From assembly GCA_963680875.1 (NCBI GenBank), contig OY804579.1:77923095-77987094 (forward strand): a stretch of DNA of 64,000 nt, in the 5' to 3' direction. Position 1 is the stretch's first letter; each line of letters begins with the position of its first letter. Below, one piece after another: positions 25,701 through 40,700 of the stretch. The notes beneath the pieces were generated by a model that saw only the letters and a list, made by a program, of their open reading frames with translations, was not told the origin of the DNA and made no database searches. Source of the DNA: Bathymodiolus brooksi. Lineage: Eukaryota > Mollusca > Bivalvia > Mytilida > Modiolidae. Both the position numbers and the translations under genes were made by a program.

Positions 25701-28700
25701 CCCTTTGGTATCTTTTGACCATTGTATTGTCTGTACTTCTATTTACTGTTTCTGATTACCACTTTGGTATCTTTTGACCATTGTATTGTCTGTACTTCTA
25801 TTTACTGTTTCTGATTACCCCTTTGGTATCTTTTGGCCATTGTATTGTCTGTACTTCTATTTACTGTTTCTGATTACCACTTTGGTATCTTTTGGTCATT
25901 GTATTGTCTGTACTTCTATTTACTGTTTCTGATTACCCCTTTGGTATCTTTTGGCCATTGTATTGTCTGTACTTCTATTTACTGTTTCTGATTACCACTT
26001 TGGTATCTTTTGGTCATTGTATTGTCTGTACTTCTATTTACTGTTTCTGATTACCCCTTTGGTATCTTTTGGCCATTGTATTGTCTGTACTTCTGTTTAC
26101 TGTTTCTGATTACCCCTTTGGTATCTTTTGGTCATTTTATCGTCTGTACTTCTATTTACTGTTTCTGATTACTCCTGTGGTATCTTGTGGTCATTGTATT
26201 GTCTGTACTTCTATTTACTGTTTCTGATTACCCCTTTGGTATCTTGTGGCCATTGTATTGTCTGTACTTCTATTTACTGTTTCTGATTACCCCTTTGGTA
26301 TCTTTTGACCATTGTATTGTCTGTACTTCTATTTACTGTTTCTGATTACTCCTTTGGTATCTTGTGGTCATTGTATTGTCTGTACTTCTATTTACTGTTT
26401 CTGATTACCCCTTTGGTATCTTGTGGCCATTGTATTGTCTGTACTTCTATTTACTGTTTCTGATTACTCCTGTGGTATCTTTTGGCCATTGTATTGTCTG
26501 TACTTCTATTTACTGTTTCTGATTACCCTTTTGGTATCTTTTGACCATTGTATCGTCTGTACTTCTATTTACTGTTTCTGATTACCCCTTTGGTATCCTT
26601 TGACCATTGTATTGTCTGTACTTCTATTTACTGTTTCTGATTACTCCTGTGGTATCTTTTGGCCATTGTATTGTCTGTACTTCTATTTACTGTTTCTGAT
26701 TACCCTTTTGGTATCTTTTGACCATTGTATCGTCTGTACTTCTATTTACTGTTTCTGATTACCCCTTTGGTATCTTTTTACCATTGTATTGTGTGTACTT
26801 CTATTTACTGTTTCTGATTACCCCTTTGGTATCTTTTGGCCATTGTATTGTCTGTACTTCTATTTACTGTTTCTGATTACTCTTGTGGTATCTTTTGGCC
26901 ATTGTATTGTCTGTACTTCTATTTACTGTTTCTGATTACCCCTTTGGTATCTTTTGGTCATTGTATTGTCTGTACTTCTATTTACTGTTTCTGATTACTC
27001 CTTTGGTATCTTGTGGCCATTGTATTGTCTGTACTTCTATTTACTGTTTCTGATTACCCCTTTGGTATCTTGTGGCCATTGTATTGTCTGTACTTCTATT
27101 TACTGTTTCTGATTACCCCTTTGGTATCTTTTGGCCATTGTATTGTCTGTACTTCTATTTACTGTTTCTGATTACCCCTTTGGTATCTTTTGACCATTGT
27201 ATTGTCTGTACTTCTATTTACTGTTTCTGATTACCCCTTTGGTATCTTTTGGTCATTGTATTGTCTGTACTTCTATTTACTGTTTCTGATTACCCCTTTG
27301 GTATCTTTTGGTCATTGTATTGTCTGTACTTCTATTTACTGTTTCTGATTACCCCTTTGGTATCTTTTGGCCATTGTATCGTCTGTACTTCTATTTACTG
27401 TTTCTGATTACCCCTTTGGTATCTTTTGGCCATTGTATTGTCTGTACTTCTATTTACTGTTTCTGATTACCACTTTGGTATCTTTTGGTCATTGTATTGT
27501 CTGTACTTCTATTTACCGTTTCTGATTACCCCTTTGGTATCTTTTGGTCATTGTATTGTCTGTACTTCTATTTACTGTTTCTGATTACCACTTTGGTATC
27601 TTTTGACCATTGTATTGTCTACTTCTATTTACTGTTTCTGATTACCACTTTGGTATCTTTTGGTCATTGTATTGTCTGTACTTCTATTTACCGTTTCTGA
27701 TTACCCCTTTGGTATCTTTTGGTCATTGTATTGTCTGTACTTCTATTTACTGTTTCTGATTACCCCTTTGGTATCTTTTGACCATTGTATTGTCTACTTC
27801 TATTTACTGTTTCTGATTACCCCTTTGGTATCTTTTGGTCATTGTATCGTCTGTACTTCTATTTACTGTTTCTGATTACCCCTTTGGTATCTTTTGGCCA
27901 TTGTATCGTCTGTACTTCTATTTACTGTTTCTGATTACCCATTTGGTATCTTTTGACCATTGTATTGTCTACTTCTATTTACTGTTTCTGATTACCCCTT
28001 TGGTATCTTTTGGTCATTGTATCGTCTGTACTTCTATTTACTGTTTCTGATTACCACTTTGGTATCTTTTGGTCATTGTATTGTCTGTACTTCTATTTAC
28101 TGTTTCTGATTACCACTTTGGTATCTTTTGACCATTGTATTGTCTGTACTTCTATTTACTGTTTCTGATTACCCCTTTGGTATCTTTTGGTCATTTTATC
28201 GTCTGTACTTCTATTTACTGTTTCTGATTACCCCTTTGGTATCTTTTGACCATTGTATTGTCTGTACTTCTATTTACTGTTTCTGATTACCCCTTTGGTA
28301 TCTTTTGACCATTGTATTGTCTGTACTTCTATTTACTGTTTCTGATTACCCCTTTGGTATCTTTTGACCATTGTATTGTCTGTACTTCTATTTACTGTTT
28401 CTGATTACCCCTTTGGTATCTTTTGACCATTGTATTGTCTGTACTTCTATTTACTGTTTCTGATTACCCCTTTGGTATCTTTTGGCCATTGTATTGTCTG
28501 TACTTCTATTTACTGTTTCTGATTACCCCTTTGGTATCTTTTGACCATTGTATTGTCTGTACTTCTATTTACTGTTTCTGATTACCACTTTGGTATCTTT
28601 TGACCATTGTATTGTATGTACTTCTATTTACTGTTTCTGATTACCCCTTTGGTATCTTTTGACCATTGTATTGTCTGTACTTCTATTTACTGTTTCTGAT

Positions 28701-31700
28701 TACCCCTTTGGTATCTTTTGACCATTGTATTGTCTGTACTTCTATTTACTGTTTCTGATTACCCCTTAGGTATCTTTTGACCATTGTATTGTCTGTACTT
28801 CTATTTACTGTTTCTGATTACCCCTTTGGTATCTTTTGACCATTGTATTGTCTGTACTTCTATTTACTGTTTCTGATTACCACTTTGGTATCTTTTGACC
28901 ATTGTATTGTCTGTACTTCTATTTACTGTTTCTGATTACCACTTTGGTATCTTGTGGTCATTGTATTGTCTGTACTTCTATTTACTGTTTCTGATTACCC
29001 CTTTGGTATCTTTTGACCATTGTATTGTCTGTACTTCTATTTACTGTTTCTGATTACCACTTTGGTATCTTTTGACCATTGTATTGTCTGTACTTCTATT
29101 TACTGTTTCTGATTACCCCTTTGGTATCTTTTGGCCATTGTATTGTCTGTACTTCTATTTACTGTTTCTGATTACCCCTTTGGTATCTTTTGACCATTGT
29201 ATTGTCTGTACTTCTATTTACTGTTTCTGATTACCCCTTTGGTATCTTGTGGCCATTGTATTGTCTGTACTTCTATTTACTGTTTCTGATTACCCCTTTG
29301 GTATCTTTTGGTCATTTTATCGTCTGTACTTCTATTTACTGTTTCTGATTACCCCTTTGGTATCTTTTGGTCATTGTATTGTCTGTACTTCTATTTACTG
29401 TTTCTGATTACCCCTTTGGTATCTTTTGGCCATTGTATCGTCTGTACTTCTATTTACTGTTTCTGATTACCCCTTTGGTATCTTTTGACCATTGTATTGT
29501 CTACTTCTATTTACTGTTTCTGATTACTCCTTTGGTATCTTGTGGTCATTGTATTGTCTGTACTTCTATTTACTGTTTCTGATTACCCCTTTGGTATCTT
29601 TTGACCATTGTATTGTCTGTACTTCTATTTACTGTTTCTGATTACCACTTTGGTATCTTTTGACCATTGTATTGTCTGTACTTCTATTTACTGTTTCTGA
29701 TTACCCCTTTGGTATCTTTTGGCCATTGTATTGTCTGTACTTCTATTTACTGTTTCTGATTACCACTTTGGTATCTTTTGGTCATTGTATTGTCTGTACT
29801 TCTATTTACTGTTTCTGATTACCCCTTTGGTATCTTTTGGCCATTGTATTGTCTGTACTTCTATTTACTGTTTCTGATTACCACTTTGGTATCTTTTGGT
29901 CATTGTATTGTCTGTACTTCTATTTACTGTTTCTGATTACCCCTTTGGTATCTTTTGGCCATTGTATTGTCTGTACTTCTGTTTACTGTTTCTGATTACC
30001 CCTTTGGTATCTTTTGGTCATTTTATCGTCTGTACTTCTATTTACTGTTTCTGATTACTCCTGTGGTATCTTGTGGTCATTGTATTGTCTGTACTTCTAT
30101 TTACTGTTTCTGATTACCCCTTTGGTATCTTGTGGCCATTGTATTGTCTGTACTTCTATTTACTGTTTCTGATTACCCCTTTGGTATCTTTTGACCATTG
30201 TATTGTCTGTACTTCTATTTACTGTTTCTGATTACTCCTTTGGTATCTTGTGGTCATTGTATTGTCTGTACTTCTATTTACTGTTTCTGATTACCCCTTT
30301 GGTATCTTGTGGCCATTGTATTGTCTGTACTTCTATTTACTGTTTCTGATTACTCCTGTGGTATCTTTTGGCCATTGTATTGTCTGTACTTCTATTTACT
30401 GTTTCTGATTACCCTTTTGGTATCTTTTGACCATTGTATCGTCTGTACTTCTATTTACTGTTTCTGATTACCCCTTTGGTATCCTTTGACCATTGTATTG
30501 TCTGTACTTCTATTTACTGTTTCTGATTACTCCTGTGGTATCTTTTGGCCATTGTATTGTCTGTACTTCTATTTACTGTTTCTGATTACCCTTTTGGTAT
30601 CTTTTGACCATTGTATCGTCTGTACTTCTATTTACTGTTTCTGATTACCCCTTTGGTATCTTTTGACCATTGTATTGTGTGTACTTCTATTTACTGTTTC
30701 TGATTACCCCTTTGGTATCTTTTGGCCATTGTATTGTCTGTACTTCTATTTACTGTTTCTGATTACTCTTGTGGTATCTTTTGGCCATTGTATTGTCTGT
30801 ACTTCTATTTACTGTTTCTGATTACCCCTTTGGTATCTTTTGGTCATTGTATTGTCTGTACTTCTATTTACTGTTTCTGATTACTCCTTTGGTATCTTGT
30901 GGCCATTGTATTGTCTGTACTTCTATTTACTGTTTCTGATTACCCCTTTGGTATCTTGTGGCCATTGTATTGTCTGTACTTCTATTTACTGTTTCTGATT
31001 ACCCCTTTGGTATCTTTTGGCCATTGTATTGTCTGTACTTCTATTTACTGTTTCTGATTACCCCTTTGGTATCTTTTGACCATTGTATTGTCTGTACTTC
31101 TATTTACTGTTTCTGATTACCCCTTTGGTATCTTTTGGTCATTGTATTGTCTGTACTTCTATTTACTGTTTCTGATTACCCCTTTGGTATCTTTTGGTCA
31201 TTGTATTGTCTGTACTTCTATTTACTGTTTCTGATTACCCCTTTGGTATCTTTTGGCCATTGTATCGTCTGTACTTCTATTTACTGTTTCTGATTACCCC
31301 TTTGGTATCTTTTGGCCATTGTATTGTCTGTACTTCTATTTACTGTTTCTGATTACCACTTTGGTATCTTTTGGTCATTGTATTGTCTGTACTTCTATTT
31401 ACCGTTTCTGATTACCCCTTTGGTATCTTTTGGTCATTGTATTGTCTGTACTTCTATTTACTGTTTCTGATTACCACTTTGGTATCTTTTGACCATTGTA
31501 TTGTCTACTTCTATTTACTGTTTCTGATTACCACTTTGGTATCTTTTGGTCATTGTATTGTCTGTACTTCTATTTACCGTTTCTGATTACCCCTTTGGTA
31601 TCTTTTGGTCATTGTATTGTCTGTACTTCTATTTACTGTTTCTGATTACCCCTTTGGTATCTTTTGACCATTGTATTGTCTACTTCTATTTACTGTTTCT

Positions 31701-34700
31701 GATTACCCCTTTGGTATCTTTTGGTCATTGTATCGTCTGTACTTCTATTTACTGTTTCTGATTACCCCTTTGGTATCTTTTGGCCATTGTATCGTCTGTA
31801 CTTCTATTTACTGTTTCTGATTACCCATTTGGTATCTTTTGACCATTGTATTGTCTACTTCTATTTACTGTTTCTGATTACCCCTTTGGTATCTTTTGGT
31901 CATTGTATCGTCTGTACTTCTATTTACTGTTTCTGATTACCACTTTGGTATCTTTTGGTCATTGTATTGTCTGTACTTCTATTTACTGTTTCTGATTACC
32001 ACTTTGGTATCTTTTGACCATTGTATTGTCTGTACTTCTATTTACTGTTTCTGATTACCCCTTTGGTATCTTTTGGTCATTTTATCGTCTGTACTTCTAT
32101 TTACTGTTTCTGATTACCCCTTTGGTATCTTTTGACCATTGTATTGTCTGTATTTCTATTTACTGTTTCTGATTACCCCTTTGGTATCTTTTGGCCATTG
32201 TATCGTCTGTACTTCTATTTACTGTTTCTGATTACCCCTTTGGTATCTTTTGACCATTGTATTGTCTGTATTTCTATTTACTGTTTCTGATTACCCCTTT
32301 GGTATCTTTTGGTCATTGTATCGTCTGTACTTCTATTTACTGTTTCTGATTACCACTTTGGTATCTTGTGGTCATTGTACTGTCTGTACTTCTATTTACT
32401 GTTTCTGATTACCACTTTGGTATCTTTTGACCATTGTATTGTCTGTACTTTTATTTACTGTTTCTGATTACCCCTTTGGTATCTTTTGACCATTGTATTG
32501 TCTGTACTTTTATTTACTGTTTCTGATTACCCCTTTGGTATCTTGTGACCATTGTATTGTCTGTACTTCTATTTACTGTTTCTGATTACCCCTTTGGTAT
32601 CTTTTGACCATTGTATTGTCTACTTCTATTTACTATTTCTGATTACCCCTTTGGTATCTTTTGGTCAGTTTATCGTCTGTACTTCTATTTACTGTTTCTG
32701 ATTACCCCTTTGGTATCTTTTGGCCATTGTATCGTCTGTACTTCTATTTACTGTTTCTGATTACCCCTTTGGTATCTTTTGACCATTGTATCGTCTGTAC
32801 TTCTATTTACTGTTTCTGATTACCCCTTTGGTATCTTTTGGCCATTGTATTGTCTGTACTTCTATTTACTGTTTCTGATTACCCCTTTGGTATCTTTTGG
32901 CCATTGTATTGTCTGTACTTCTATTTACTGTTTCTGATTACCCCTATGGTATCTTCAAACTTTATTAATGAATCAATCAATAATTACAATAAAGATTAAA
33001 AGACAAATTTCAAATAGTTTAAAATAGTACCACTAATCTATGCATTGTACCTCCTACCTCATATCCCAGTCTCATCTGGATATAATAAATGGGTTATTGT
33101 TATTACTGTTCTTCATCTGTTTGTCATATGTAATCACCAATGACAGAATCAAAGAAGCACCGTGAAGGCCATTCGTTATCTTGTTGATAAAGTCTACTGT
33201 CAAAGATCACTTTGACTACTGCTCGTCATCTTTTTGGTATATACGATCGTCATTGCCAGAATCAAAGAATCACTGTGGTTGCCATTCGTTATCTTGTCAA
33301 TAATCACTTTGACTACTGTTCGTCAATGACAGAATCAAAGAATCATTGTGACTGTCGTTTGACACCTTGCTTATATAATAATAATAATAGTAATGATAAT
33401 ACTTTATTTTTGAAGGCATATACAACTTATAGGATTGTAGAATATCAATATATTACATGGTATAAATGATTTGTAACATGAAGTCATGCAATATCACATC
33501 TAGGTCGTTGATTATTGCTCTGCTCTCTGAGAGTAATAAAACTACAACCCAGATTTAAAGTGTGCAATATCTCGTATCTGTGTGTATTATTTCATAGTTC
33601 TTAGCTGTTGCTTACATTCTGGTATATAAACTATAAAAAGATTAAAGGAAAAGAATGCATTCATGTTACAATATATTTAATCTATGACTAATGTTCTTCT
33701 GTGACTTGCGACAGGTCGGTGGTTTTCTCCATAGGGGCTTGTCTCTAAAACATATATATTGGCTTTATTGGAAAGATATGCACCCCTATATCATGCAAGA
33801 CATATTGTGTAGCTTTACTGGAAGAATATGCACTCCTAGGTGTGGGTACATATTTTATAGTACAGTTATATATGTGTCTTAAAAGTGATATGGGAGTGCA
33901 TATTTCTGGGGTAAAGTTAAATATATATTTCTTTGAGACAAGTCCCTATGGTTTTCTCTGGATACTCTGGTTTACTCCACCAAGAAACTGACCGCCACGA
34001 TATAACTGAAATATAGTTGAAAGTGGCGTTAAACACCATAAACCAAACCTTCTTCATACAGTTGTGTTCATTAGTGTCATTTATTTTTCATATTAATTAA
34101 AAAAAATTATATAAAGCTTTCATTTAACAAGAGTATCAAAAACAAATAGTGCTCATACAAATCTATGTCTTTTTTTTTAACAATTTGATTATTCTTCTTT
34201 ATATAGACGGAGAAGTTGAGGTGATGAAAAGTAACAAAGTATTGGGAAAGATGATAGCAGGTCGAGCTTTTGGTGAACTAGCCATACTCTATAATTGTAC
34301 ACGAACAGCTTCTGTCAAAGGTATGTACATTATGTTTTATTCACCTTGAATTAACGATTATTTTCCATTATTCCATAGGGGGCATTCTTAGTCGTGATCA
34401 TATGGTAGTTGGATTTACAACTACCTGTACAATCAGTGCCTATCACCACTAACGTTGTGAGTTCGAATCCCAGTCAGGGCGAGGTGTACTTGATACAGCA
34501 TTTACAAAGGAAACCCACCATAGAAACAAGAGGCTCCAAAGGTTTTTTTTTCTGTATGTGGATGGTTTATTTTTTTACCAATTTGATGAATGATTTTTTT
34601 TTCTTTATGTTTCTTATCAAATTCTCTCGCTGTAGTATGCCAACAGATCTTGACTATATCCTACCGTTATCAGTATATAAAGGGGTAAAAATGTGGCTCA

Positions 34701-37700
34701 TGTCTAGAAAATTATTTGATTTTAATAGAACTTCTTTCTCTAGATTCCATATGACATTTTCGGCCTGCATTTTTCAAACAGATTTGAACTCTAATTCAGG
34801 TGAACGATGCAGGCTCTTGAGAGTCTCTAGTTTTGCCTCGTCACAATTACACGAAAAGAACAAAACAGTTTTAGAAGAGCCATTTATGCATGCCAAACCT
34901 GCTGATCCTTACTTGGAATTAAGTCTAGGAAAAACAGAAGAAACATGCCATGACAATTTTTTTTCATTGAATAGTTGTTTTGGAAGTAAAAAGCATTGTC
35001 TAGCAAGAGAAAGTATCAACACTGATTATCTAGTTTGTATATTCAGTTCTTGAAACAGTAGCAGGAACTAAAATAGCGATCCGTCAGCAGTCCCAGATCC
35101 TTCACCAATCAGTAAACAATCAGTCAAATACATGTGTAGTTACAGCTACTGATCATTCACCAATTGGTAAACAATCAGTCAAACAGTTACATCTACTGTT
35201 CCAAGGACTAATATGGCAATATAGATTAACAAGTATTGACTATATCGTAATGAAGTATGAAATACAAGATTTGTTGTTAATTTGTAATGGAATCATTCAT
35301 TGTGTATATATTTGAATAAATATACAACAGTGACTTTATGGTTTCTGAATGTTAGAGCGACACAGACTGAAACACCCTAATGTTCACTCCTTATAGAATA
35401 ATAAGTTTTATAATATGTATGTGTTAGGAGATGAAACCTTTGTATAAAACCTATGAAATGCTTCCTAATTTATATATTCTTGGAAGTTGGCTTTAATAAC
35501 ATTTGATTTCTTAATTTTTTTAAAATAAGTATTATGTTATTGGGAATTAAATTAACTTATTGAATATCTAGTTTCTTTACATTTTTTTTATTCTCAGCAT
35601 TGACGGATGTTCGAGTATGGGTTTTAGACCGACGAATATTCCAGGCTATCATGATGAAAACTGGTTTACAACGACAAGAAGAAAATATCAAATTTTTACG
35701 AAGGTATTTAACCCTTAAAGGTTGCACTTATTATCGATATTTGTCAATCTTACATATGAGTGTGTATTTGGTAACCTACGGTTGTGTCACAAATATTGGA
35801 GTGAAATTTTCAAGTATAATTGTAGTTCATAAAAAATATAATTTTTATTTTTTTTCTTCAAATTTGAGATTAAAAAAATAAACATTGGCTGTGCTACCAT
35901 ATTTATCTGATGCAATATGTTTGTGTCATAGTCCTATTAAATCCCAAGACAACTCAGCTAGTGAATAGAAATATGACATAGGTATCTCTCCTGTAGGGTA
36001 CAACACCACCATTTGTGTCATTGGCTAATTGTACAAAACCAATAACACACAGTATTCACACTTTGAAGGAAGTTTAGATGAAAGCCAGCCAGGAGTGACG
36101 TAAATAAGTGTATAGAGAATGTCATACTCATTACACGTACAAAAACTACTAGCAGCTTCTCTAATTATGTGTAATAAATGTGTAGTAGGAGTGGAAATTT
36201 ATTCTGACTCTCTTATATCCTTTTTATATGGCAATATATCCCCCTCCCCAAATCCACCCAATGAAACACATGTTTATTTTATGATCTGTTGTTGTAATCT
36301 TTTCTTTTCATGAAAATAGGATGAAATGCTACTCACTTGCTTTTAAACACCAATCAATCAATACATCATAAAAAAGATAAGCTAATGCATGCTTGTGGGC
36401 CTCTTTTTATCACAACTGTAATGTTTGTTGGGTATTCCATTCTGGTTTATGTCTTTCGGTAGCTCTTAACATGTTCATCCCCATTGGCCTTGAAATCACT
36501 AAGCTATTTGAGAAAAAAAAAATATATGTACCGGTACATTTGTAAGTTTTTGAGAAATTCGACATGGACACATGTTCTTGGTAATTCATTGCATGTTCAT
36601 CTTCATTGGTCGTGAAAACACTGAACTATTGGAGAAAGAGAAAATAAAATAAACATTTTTAAGCCTTTCGGAAATTTGACATTGACGCATGTTTTCGGTA
36701 GCTCGTTACATGTTCATCTTCATTTGTCTTCAGAGCACTGAACTATTTCAGAAGAAAAATATAAATTGTAAATCCTTTCAGAAATTCGACATGGATCTCA
36801 AATGCTGGGAATAGATTAAAACAAATGACTGTTTTGGGACAAATATGTAAACATTCTCCCTGATACTTATAAATTATTTATGACATTTGCTTTCCTTAAT
36901 ATAAAACTGTTATTCATGATTTAGACATGTTTTTGCCTGTAAATAAATTGCTGAATTGATAGTTCAACGCAGGCTATAAATTAACCATTAATTTCTTTAC
37001 AAAGCTAGGCTCTCATTGTGTTCTCAAGGCCAACGATGACCATTGTTTAGTACCAGTATATAATATCAGAGTTATGTGTAGGTAAATGAGGCTTCATTTG
37101 AAACAGAATTCAGACATTAAGATGACGTTTCTATTCCTTCTTTGGAAGATGTATTATTTTCATGAGGTCCACTTGTCCGTCACAAAAAATTGTAGGTGCA
37201 ACATGCACCTACATTTTAAATGAGAATTGGATCGGCACAATTTTGAATTAGTTGTTGTTGGTTTTTATTAAATATTTCATTAAAACATTTGTACACGCAA
37301 CTTTTCTTATATTTGAATATGAATTACTCAAATTAAGAATTCTTACAAGGTATATTTTAAAAATAAAGTATGATAAAAGCGTAGATATCAAATTTAGTGC
37401 ACACGACACATTCCTGGAATAACTTTCATCAGGTACATTCAAAAATACATGCTGAGTGAGACAAACACAACCATTGTACTAACATTGTATCATCTTGTTA
37501 TAAAACTAGGTTTTATTTGGTTTTTTGTTAAACTCACTGGTGGTATAATTGTTAGCGTGTTTGATTCGACTGTGGTAGATCTTCTGTTTGAGTAAAGACT
37601 GCATGGTTGACTCTTAATCAGAACAATGTGTTTTCAGTGGAGTGTCTATCCACCAACTGTTGTTTCAGTGACCTAGCACTATAAAGATCCAATTAAGTGT

Positions 37701-40700
37701 GTTCTATTGGTCTAATACAATGAGGACATCATCATTTCATTGAATTTAACTTGTTATCACCATGATAGATCTGACAAATTGCTTATTTGGTTTGGATGTA
37801 AACAACAATTACTAACTACCTCACTCATTTCTGGTTTTTTTACATTCAAAATGATGAGCACCACATCCTATCATGTTTTAACATATTAAACTTTTGTAAA
37901 CTAAAGTGGCGTTTAAGCACCATAACCCTAACTTATAATCCTGTATACTCTGATTTGAAAATACATCATTATTTGGACAATTGATAACCAGAGGTGTAGT
38001 CTAAGATTCGGGTGATCCTATGTTTCGTACAATGTTTTTCAGATATTTAACTCAGTTTGTCATTTAGTTTTCAATAGAATATATCCTATTAGCATCACAA
38101 TAATGTAATTATCACTATCTATATATCAATAAACCTTCTGATTGTACAATTCTAACAATATTACCGTCTTGACGTTCAGTCCTATTACACCCACAGAAGC
38201 CACCAATTATACTGTCATTTCTACATTCTTAAATGGTATTTATTTTGTCTAGCCATTGACATGGTGTTTATTTTTGTTGCTGAAAACATATAAAACATTT
38301 AAAAAAAAAAGGTAAATTCAATTGACTTTGTCTCCTTAAATTAACAATACATTGTTCAACGACCTTAATGGACATTCTAGGATAAAATGTTATACAATGT
38401 GAATGATTAGGTAAAATTAATTGATATGAAATTCTAATTATTAAATTAGAAATATTTATGTTATAAGAGTAGCAAATCTGGATAGACAAAGGAAAACATT
38501 GAAAAACAAGACAGATAGACAGTGAAATCTGTCAACAATCAAAATAGACAGGGCAAATAACAAATCACCATAAGAGGCTGTCGTGGTCGTGATCGTATGG
38601 TAGTTGGATTTACAGCTACCTGTGAAATCAGTGCCTATCACCACTAAAGCTGTGAGTCGAACCCCGTTCATGGCGAGGTGTACTCAGTACAACATTATGT
38701 GATCAAGTTTGTCAGTGACTTGGGACAGGTCTGCAAGGCCGTAACTACCATTGAGGCAAGTGAGGCAATTGCCTCACTAAAAATTCTGTCAATTGTTTTT
38801 AAATAAATGATTTACAAAGGTGTCTTGTGTCTTGTGTTATCCTTTTATGTTGATTTTTCCTAAGTAGTATCCCGTTGTTCCAATTGTATAATAGTCAGCC
38901 TATTCCAAATGTTATTGTACGTCGGACTATACTCGGCATCAAACCGTATCCATCCCACATTTAGTTACATTATGTCATTTAGTTATATACGTTGCATGTT
39001 TACATTGACGACACTTCTTGTACGAAATGGATATTTGGCTGAAAACAAGGTCTTGCCGAAAAAGAAAAGCAGGACAGTCCGAATTAAGTTTGTGCAAGTT
39101 GTATGTATTTTCATATACAAACAATGTGTACATCGAAAAAATTCTAAAATGCACCATGAAGTCTTCTTCTTCACCCGTTTAAAAGAACTACTAGTGATGA
39201 AATACTTGAGACAACGGATATGAGGTAATGACACGAAGACAATACAAAATCACCCGATGTAGCATATTACAAAAAGATTTCCAGAGCTCACCACATGATC
39301 TTTAATGCAACGTGACCTCCACCCCCTCCCCACACACACAAACACACACAACACGAAGCCGGTGGCCCCAACATAAGAGCAATCACATCAAAATGTTCAT
39401 CTGGATCCAAGGCATCAGTTTCTTTTCCCAATGATCCCTTGCATCGATCCCTTTACTTCATGGTTGCACGAGCATCAGTAGCTCAAGCGGGGTTGTCATC
39501 GATCGCAAGGTCGCCTAAATATTGTAGGTCGCTAAAAAGTCACCACAGTTTATAGTTGACAGTGCCAAAAATGCATTGGGGATTGCATGTTGTTTTTTTA
39601 ACTCGAAAAGCGTAGACCCATAGGCCCATCTCCATAGACAAACTCCGACTTTCCGACGGAAATTGTATATTGGTCGAGATTACGTTGTGCAATTTATATT
39701 ATTTTATCTTTAGGTTTTCAGGCGTCGGAATATTTTTGTTTTACCAATGTCTGTCCGTTCGTACCCGAGTATGTTTCCATGGAATAGGTCGAGAACGCTT
39801 CAACAGAATCAGTTGAACTTTAGTTGCACTTCAACATATTTACTGTTTTTATTATGTCCCCGCCTTTAGGCGATGGGGACATTCAATTTTACCCTCCGTT
39901 CATCAAGAAGTGGTTTCCGTGCAATAACTTAAAAACACCTCGGCATAAAAATTGAAGGCAAAAGCTAGTGGTCATAGAGTTCATAATTGCAATCGTGGTA
40001 ACCAAGTATATTTTGTCAATTTTGAAACATTTAACACTTTTCCTTCAAAAGACAAATTGCGATATGGTTGTTGCATTTGATGAGGCCTTGAGTCTGTGGT
40101 TTTCTTTCCTCCACCAATAAAATTGATCATCACGATAAAACTGAAATATTGTTGAAAGTGGCGTTAAACACCATAAACCAAACCACACCATCAAATTACC
40201 ATACTGATAAATAGAAGTAACATTAAATTATTCAGAAAAACAGATTAAACAGCAATTAGGCAAGGTCATATTATAATCCAAATGAACTGAAAAACATTAA
40301 ATAGCAATGGTGGTCGTGATCATATGGTAGTTGGATTTTCAACTACCTGTGCAATCAGTGGTTATCACCACTCAAGTTGTGAGTTCAAACCCTGTTCATT
40401 GCGAGGTGTGCTCGATACAATATGTGATAAAGTTTGTAAGTGACTTGCGACAGGTCGGTGGTTTTCTTCAGGTATTCCAGTTTCTTCCACCAATAAAACT
40501 GAGTGCCACGATATTACTGAAATATTGTTGAAAGTGGCATTAAACACCATAAACCAAACCACACCATCAAAAATAGCAAGGAAATACTGACATGTGCACA
40601 ACATAAACAATATCTCATAAAGATAGTAATTTAAGCCCAATTGCTCTTGAAGTGATAAAACAAACACCAATAATAAAAAAAAATAAGATCCATGGGATCT

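Noticed and set aside
25481..31936. Repeated 71-residue hydrophobic frames ([17 protein letters not shown]...) that look like a family of small membrane proteins
   Set aside because: They are translations of the 59-bp array. The frame rotates with each unit and depends on the 2-bp deletions; no promoter, splice context or conserved start outside the array.
24181..32955. CRISPR-like regular repeat array
   Set aside because: Units are head-to-tail without unique spacers, in an intron-rich animal gene.
38909..39223. 104-codon frame inside the 1.36-kb transposon
   Set aside because: Both strands are open and no transposase motif is present.
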